The position numbers were made by a program, and so were the translations under genes. Of a stretch of DNA of 11,606 bases, positions 8,835 to 11,606 are shown piece after piece; position 1 is the first letter of the stretch; each line of letters opens with the position of its first letter. The stretch is from Saccoglossus kowalevskii (taxonomy: Eukaryota > Hemichordata > Enteropneusta > Harrimaniidae), in assembly GCF_000003605.2 (NCBI RefSeq), contig NW_003144832.1, positions 1-11,606 of the forward strand. Direction: 5' to 3'. The notes beneath the pieces were generated by a model. It was not told the DNA's origin and did not search any database. It saw only the letters and a program-made list of their open reading frames with translations.

Positions 8835-9152
8835 TTATGTGTTATTATAAGAATACCGCAGAGTATTCATGAAGGCAGTACGGTCATCGTCGCGGTATCG
8901 ATCGATGTGTAGCGTACTAATGTCACGGTATCTATTAAGTTCATACTTTGTGGTATTCTCGTTTCTAGCGCTTCTACCGTGACGTCTGAAGTAAACAACG
9001 GTGAAGTGTTCGTACTTGACGTAAACGTGACATACAATTTCTAGATAAAGAAGACATTCGAATGCGTTCGTAACACTTTCGAACATGTCCGTACGACGTT
9101 TTACGTACTGCCAAATTCTATTGTTTTCAGTGTCAGGTGCATAACAATGGAC
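8835..9152 (-). other. CpG-rich patch with a 105-codon open frame, unrecognised
   Basis: On the minus strand the frame is open from just after a TGA (9153-9155) to a stop at 8835-8837, with an internal ATG at 9084-9086 that would give 83 residues. The patch is unusually rich in CpG and in TGACGT/ACGT motifs compared with its surroundings. The translation is rich in Arg and Tyr. A possible acceptor (...AACAATAG) precedes it on the minus strand. I recognise no domain. A 9-bp perfect inverted repeat, GTCACGGTA (8922-8930) with TACCGTGAC (8975-8983), lies inside, which favours a regulatory or mobile-element origin over a conserved exon. Confidence 0.25.
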
Positions 9153-9460
9153 TCATCCCATAGCAACCTAAATCCAAGAATACTAGTATATTATTGTCAA
9201 TTTGAACTTCAATCGCAGGACGAACGCGAACTACGTAAAGTTGTTTCGGTATTTTATTGAAAATGATGCCATGCTTGCTCATTACTAGGGTACAATGTAT
9301 ATGGTTTTCTGTCAAAGCAACATTTTTATTTTACAATAAATATGCAAGTTAGCTTGTTACCATAGTAACGAGGTTAATTTAGGAAATTAAATCTTCTATA
9401 TATGGTGAAACTTGTATCAACACTATTCAACACTAAACCGCAATGAAGCATGAGGGTAAG

Positions 9461-9603
9461 ATTGTATAGTAACAGGTTTTTTTCAAGATTAAAATGCAAA
9501 ACTCTTTTTTAAAACTCATTAATATGTAAATTGCTGTTCAATGAAATACTACATGTAACAGACTACTAATTGCAATCTTGAAAAAAAACTGTTACTATAC
9601 AAT
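9461..9603. mobile_element. 143-bp foldback MITE-like element with 30-bp inverted repeats
   Basis: The left arm 9461-9490 (starts ATTGTATAGTAACAG, then a T run, then CAAGATT) matches the reverse complement of 9574-9603 at 29 of 30 positions; the only difference is G versus T at the start of the T run. The 83-bp interior is AT-rich with no open frame. Flanks show no clear long duplication; AT or TA within or next to the ends could be a 2-bp target site. The size and long inverted repeats fit a MITE whose superfamily I cannot assign. Transcribed, it would form a strong hairpin. Confidence 0.8.
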
Positions 9604-9969
9604 TATAGCCCCACAACCGATGAGACGCGGCGTGTTCGTGGGTCCAAAGCAACGCATTCAACGCGTTCGAATTATATACATTTCCAGTATATAAAAACAA
9701 AACTATAATTCTTCAGACGTGACTGACATTTTTTATTTTGGAATAATATTGGATGTACTATTTCTTTTGATATATGTGTGGTCAGTTCCATTAATGGCAG
9801 TGGTACACACAAATAATACAAGTTTACCAACAGATTGTATTGCAGTGTCAAAGCAGCTATTGTACAGACTTGTACGTTTGCAGTATTTGTGATATTTATC
9901 CACATAAGGAACTGGTTGTGTTGCTGAGTAGTCAGGTACCGACTCAATCCATAGTATTGAGTTAATTGG

Positions 9970-9978
9970 GTCACGTGT
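9970..9978 (+). promoter_or_regulatory. E-box GTCACGTGT (CLEAR/M-box-like)
   Basis: A palindromic CACGTG core with a GTCACGTG left side resembles the sites bound by the TFEB/MITF/USF class of bHLH-ZIP factors. It is about 1.6 kb upstream of the exon 1 ATG. The same 9-mer occurs inverted at 10336-10344. Function is inferred from the motif alone. Confidence 0.3.
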
Positions 9979-10335
9979 CGGCCCGGAAACATTATGCCCT
10001 TTTCCGTTCACTGCGAGATCCCGCATTTAATAGGCAATGAACGGGAACTCACCTCAGACGTATTGGGGCAGCAAGTTCGTTACTAATTCACCAACTACTG
10101 GTCTTGACTAAAAATGCAAATGACATACAAATTGAATATTACCTAAATATAAAAAAAAATAGATTTTAAATAAGTTTACGTGGTTTTACAAGACTGGAGA
10201 GTATGCAAAATTGGTTGTGTTATTAGTCAAATCTTCTTTGTCAAAGCCAAACTTGTCAGTGTATTGGGAAGCAACTTTCGACCCCATACTTCTGAGAATT
10301 TCTGTAATAATAGTGCTTGCACGATTCCGTTGAGT

Positions 10336-10344
10336 ACACGTGAC
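10336..10344 (-). promoter_or_regulatory. E-box GTCACGTGT, inverted second copy
   Basis: This is the same 9-mer as at 9970-9978, on the opposite strand and 366 bp away. Two exact copies in this AT-rich stretch are mildly unexpected. It is about 1.95 kb upstream of the TBC1D25-like ATG. Confidence 0.3.
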
Positions 10345-11175
10345 AAGTGTAGCGACATATTTGATTCTAATTGTCAGGCATTTTCAGACGTATAGATACT
10401 GCATGAGACACAGGGTATAGACATGGATGTACTCATGGTTGTACTAGAAGCAACTGCAATTACATTATACTTCCTATGCATTCTTGGTGGAAATTATGAC
10501 AATTTTCTTCGTCATTCCGACTTTAAACTTCATGTATTTGGCGAAGTGCCCCTTGGGTTTTACGTTAGGCTAACGCTAGGTGTTGAATTCAGAAAAAAGA
10601 ACCGTTCGATTTATCTGAAATTGGTCACCAGGTGATCCTTTAGACAAACATTGATACGACCTACACTGCCGTATTTGCCTATATCATCACGTTTTTCACC
10701 TGTCGCTACTTTAAATGAGTCTGTAGGGTATTAATCTCACGCAGGATACCTATTGTAACAACCTATATATAAACTTATAGCTGGTCAATCCGACAACATG
10801 GGTTTCATCTATAGCACCCTCTGCCAAGAACGATGTCGTCAGTGGAGTACTTTGATAAGCGCCCTCAACCGGAAATGTATTATTTGAATTTCGTACGTCT
10901 AAATAGAATAATTTAAATCAAAACGAATTAAAGTCGATAGCCAAAATGATACATAATACCCGCCATATTATCTTGCATAAATACTTCAATGTGGTTGTCG
11001 CGTAGCGCGTGTTCTAATTTTACGATGTATTTTAACACACGTTGTGTATGTCGCTATATCGGACATGACATGAAACATATTGCCATCATTTCACATCTGT
11101 ATCCACTCATGTCGTAGGTGTATGCATAATCATCCACCACAATTCCTGGTACGTCTTTGACACAGTCTAATATAA

Positions 11176-11223
11176 AGGAGAGGAGTCGTCACCTGCATAA
11201 GTGACGACCCCCCCCCCCCCCGT
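11176..11223. mobile_element. TTAA-flanked palindromic mini-element A (48 bp)
   Basis: The left end AGGAGAGGAGTCGTCAC (11176-11192) faces the right end GTGACGAC plus a 14-C run (11201-11221), with only 8 bp between them. The GTCGTCAC/GTGACGAC arms pair perfectly. The right flank is TTAA (11224-11227) and the left flank is ATAA (11172-11175), one base off. It shares its ends with element B next door, so it looks like an almost interior-less deletion derivative of the same family, with a C run expanded inside the right end. Confidence 0.6.
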
Positions 11224-11257
11224 TTAAATTTTCTCTCTCGTTAAATGTTCTATTTAA

Positions 11258-11356
11258 AGCGGGGGAGTCGTCACATGCGCATGATCGAGATGGCCCATAA
11301 CGTCTCATTGTTTACAAACAAGCGTCTGCGTGTGCACAGGTGACGACCCTCCCACT
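11258..11356. mobile_element. TTAA-flanked MITE-like element B (99 bp)
   Basis: The inverted ends AGCGGGGGAGTCGTCAC (11258-11274) and, reversed, AGTGGGAGGGTCGTCAC (11340-11356) match at 14 of 17 positions, and weaker pairing extends to about 24 bp. Perfect TTAA flanks lie at 11254-11257 and 11357-11360. A TTAA target duplication is characteristic of piggyBac and Kolobok-type transposases. The ends begin with AG rather than the CCY usual for piggyBac, which leans towards a Kolobok-like family (inference). There is no coding capacity. Confidence 0.7.
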
Positions 11357-11606
11357 TTAAGAAAGAATACAATTTCTTGAATATAAAGCCTCACAAGCAC
11401 ACAACATTCTTGTTACAAATACGGTTTATAGTACCAATTTTTAAACATTTGTAAACAATGACACTCTATGGCCATCTGACGCATGTGTAGGTGATGACGG
11501 CATTACACCCCTTTCACCCCTTGATTACACGAAGAACTGCAGTCAGATGTTGATAAGTCGTTACAATTGGTCAGGCAGTTTGTTTGAATTTACTTCATCT
11601 GTTTAA

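Larger units (their letters stand above)
8511..11606. other. Upstream/intergenic region 5' of the TBC1D25-like gene
   Basis: No gene is recognisable in these 3.1 kb on either strand. It holds a TA microsatellite, a CpG-rich patch (8835-9152), a foldback element (9461-9603), two identical inverted E-boxes and two TTAA-flanked palindromic elements. Several open frames of 40-105 codons exist (see findings). None has family motifs or convincing splice context, so I do not call them genes. Confidence 0.6.

Noticed and set aside
9733-10026. 97-codon minus-strand frame starting MRDLAVNGKG
   Set aside because: It has a stop immediately before the ATG, an overlapping 106-codon frame on the same strand, no recognisable domain and no splice context.
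11208-11221. 14-C run as a stand-alone feature
   Set aside because: It lies within the right end of palindromic element A and is described there.

Overview
This is AT-rich eukaryotic DNA, most likely from a marine invertebrate. The signs are spliceosomal GT-AG introns of several kilobases, long homopolymer C/G tracts, a microsatellite, several short inverted-repeat (MITE-like) elements and no bacterial gene density. A deuterostome such as an echinoderm, hemichordate or lancelet would fit, but the species cannot be fixed from the sequence. There are no operons, rRNA or tRNA genes, CRISPR arrays or phage features.

One gene is well supported: the 5' part of a TBC1D25 (OATL1)-type Rab GTPase-activating protein on the minus strand. 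Its short first coding exon (8334-8387, 18 codons) sits beside a compact CpG-containing promoter with NRF1-like, CRE and inverted CCAAT motifs (about 8476-8507). A 6568-bp phase-0 intron (1766-8333) leads to coding exon 2 (1656-1765). Exon 2 ends at a perfect GTAAGT donor, and the gene then runs off the left edge. The TBC catalytic domain is therefore outside the window.

Layout from left to right. 1-1655 is partial intron 2, with two copies of a hairpin-forming repeat core next to a trinucleotide microsatellite. 1656-1765 is exon 2. 1766-8333 is intron 1, which holds a five-copy 146-bp tandem array with an alternating dimer pattern (2346-3074), a GC-rich 336-bp element with perfect 19-bp terminal inverted repeats (5052-5387), a compact hairpin (6641-6686) and a degenerate TA-flanked element (6737-6960). 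8334-8510 is exon 1 and the promoter. 8511-11606 is upstream or intergenic DNA with a CpG-rich patch carrying a 105-codon open frame (8835-9152), a 143-bp foldback element (9461-9603), two identical inverted E-boxes, and two related palindromic elements flanked by TTAA-type sites (11176-11223, 11258-11356).

The novelty here lies in the accessory DNA: small non-autonomous elements and a recently amplified tandem array inside the long first intron of a probable autophagy-related gene. I found no convincing new multi-gene system.
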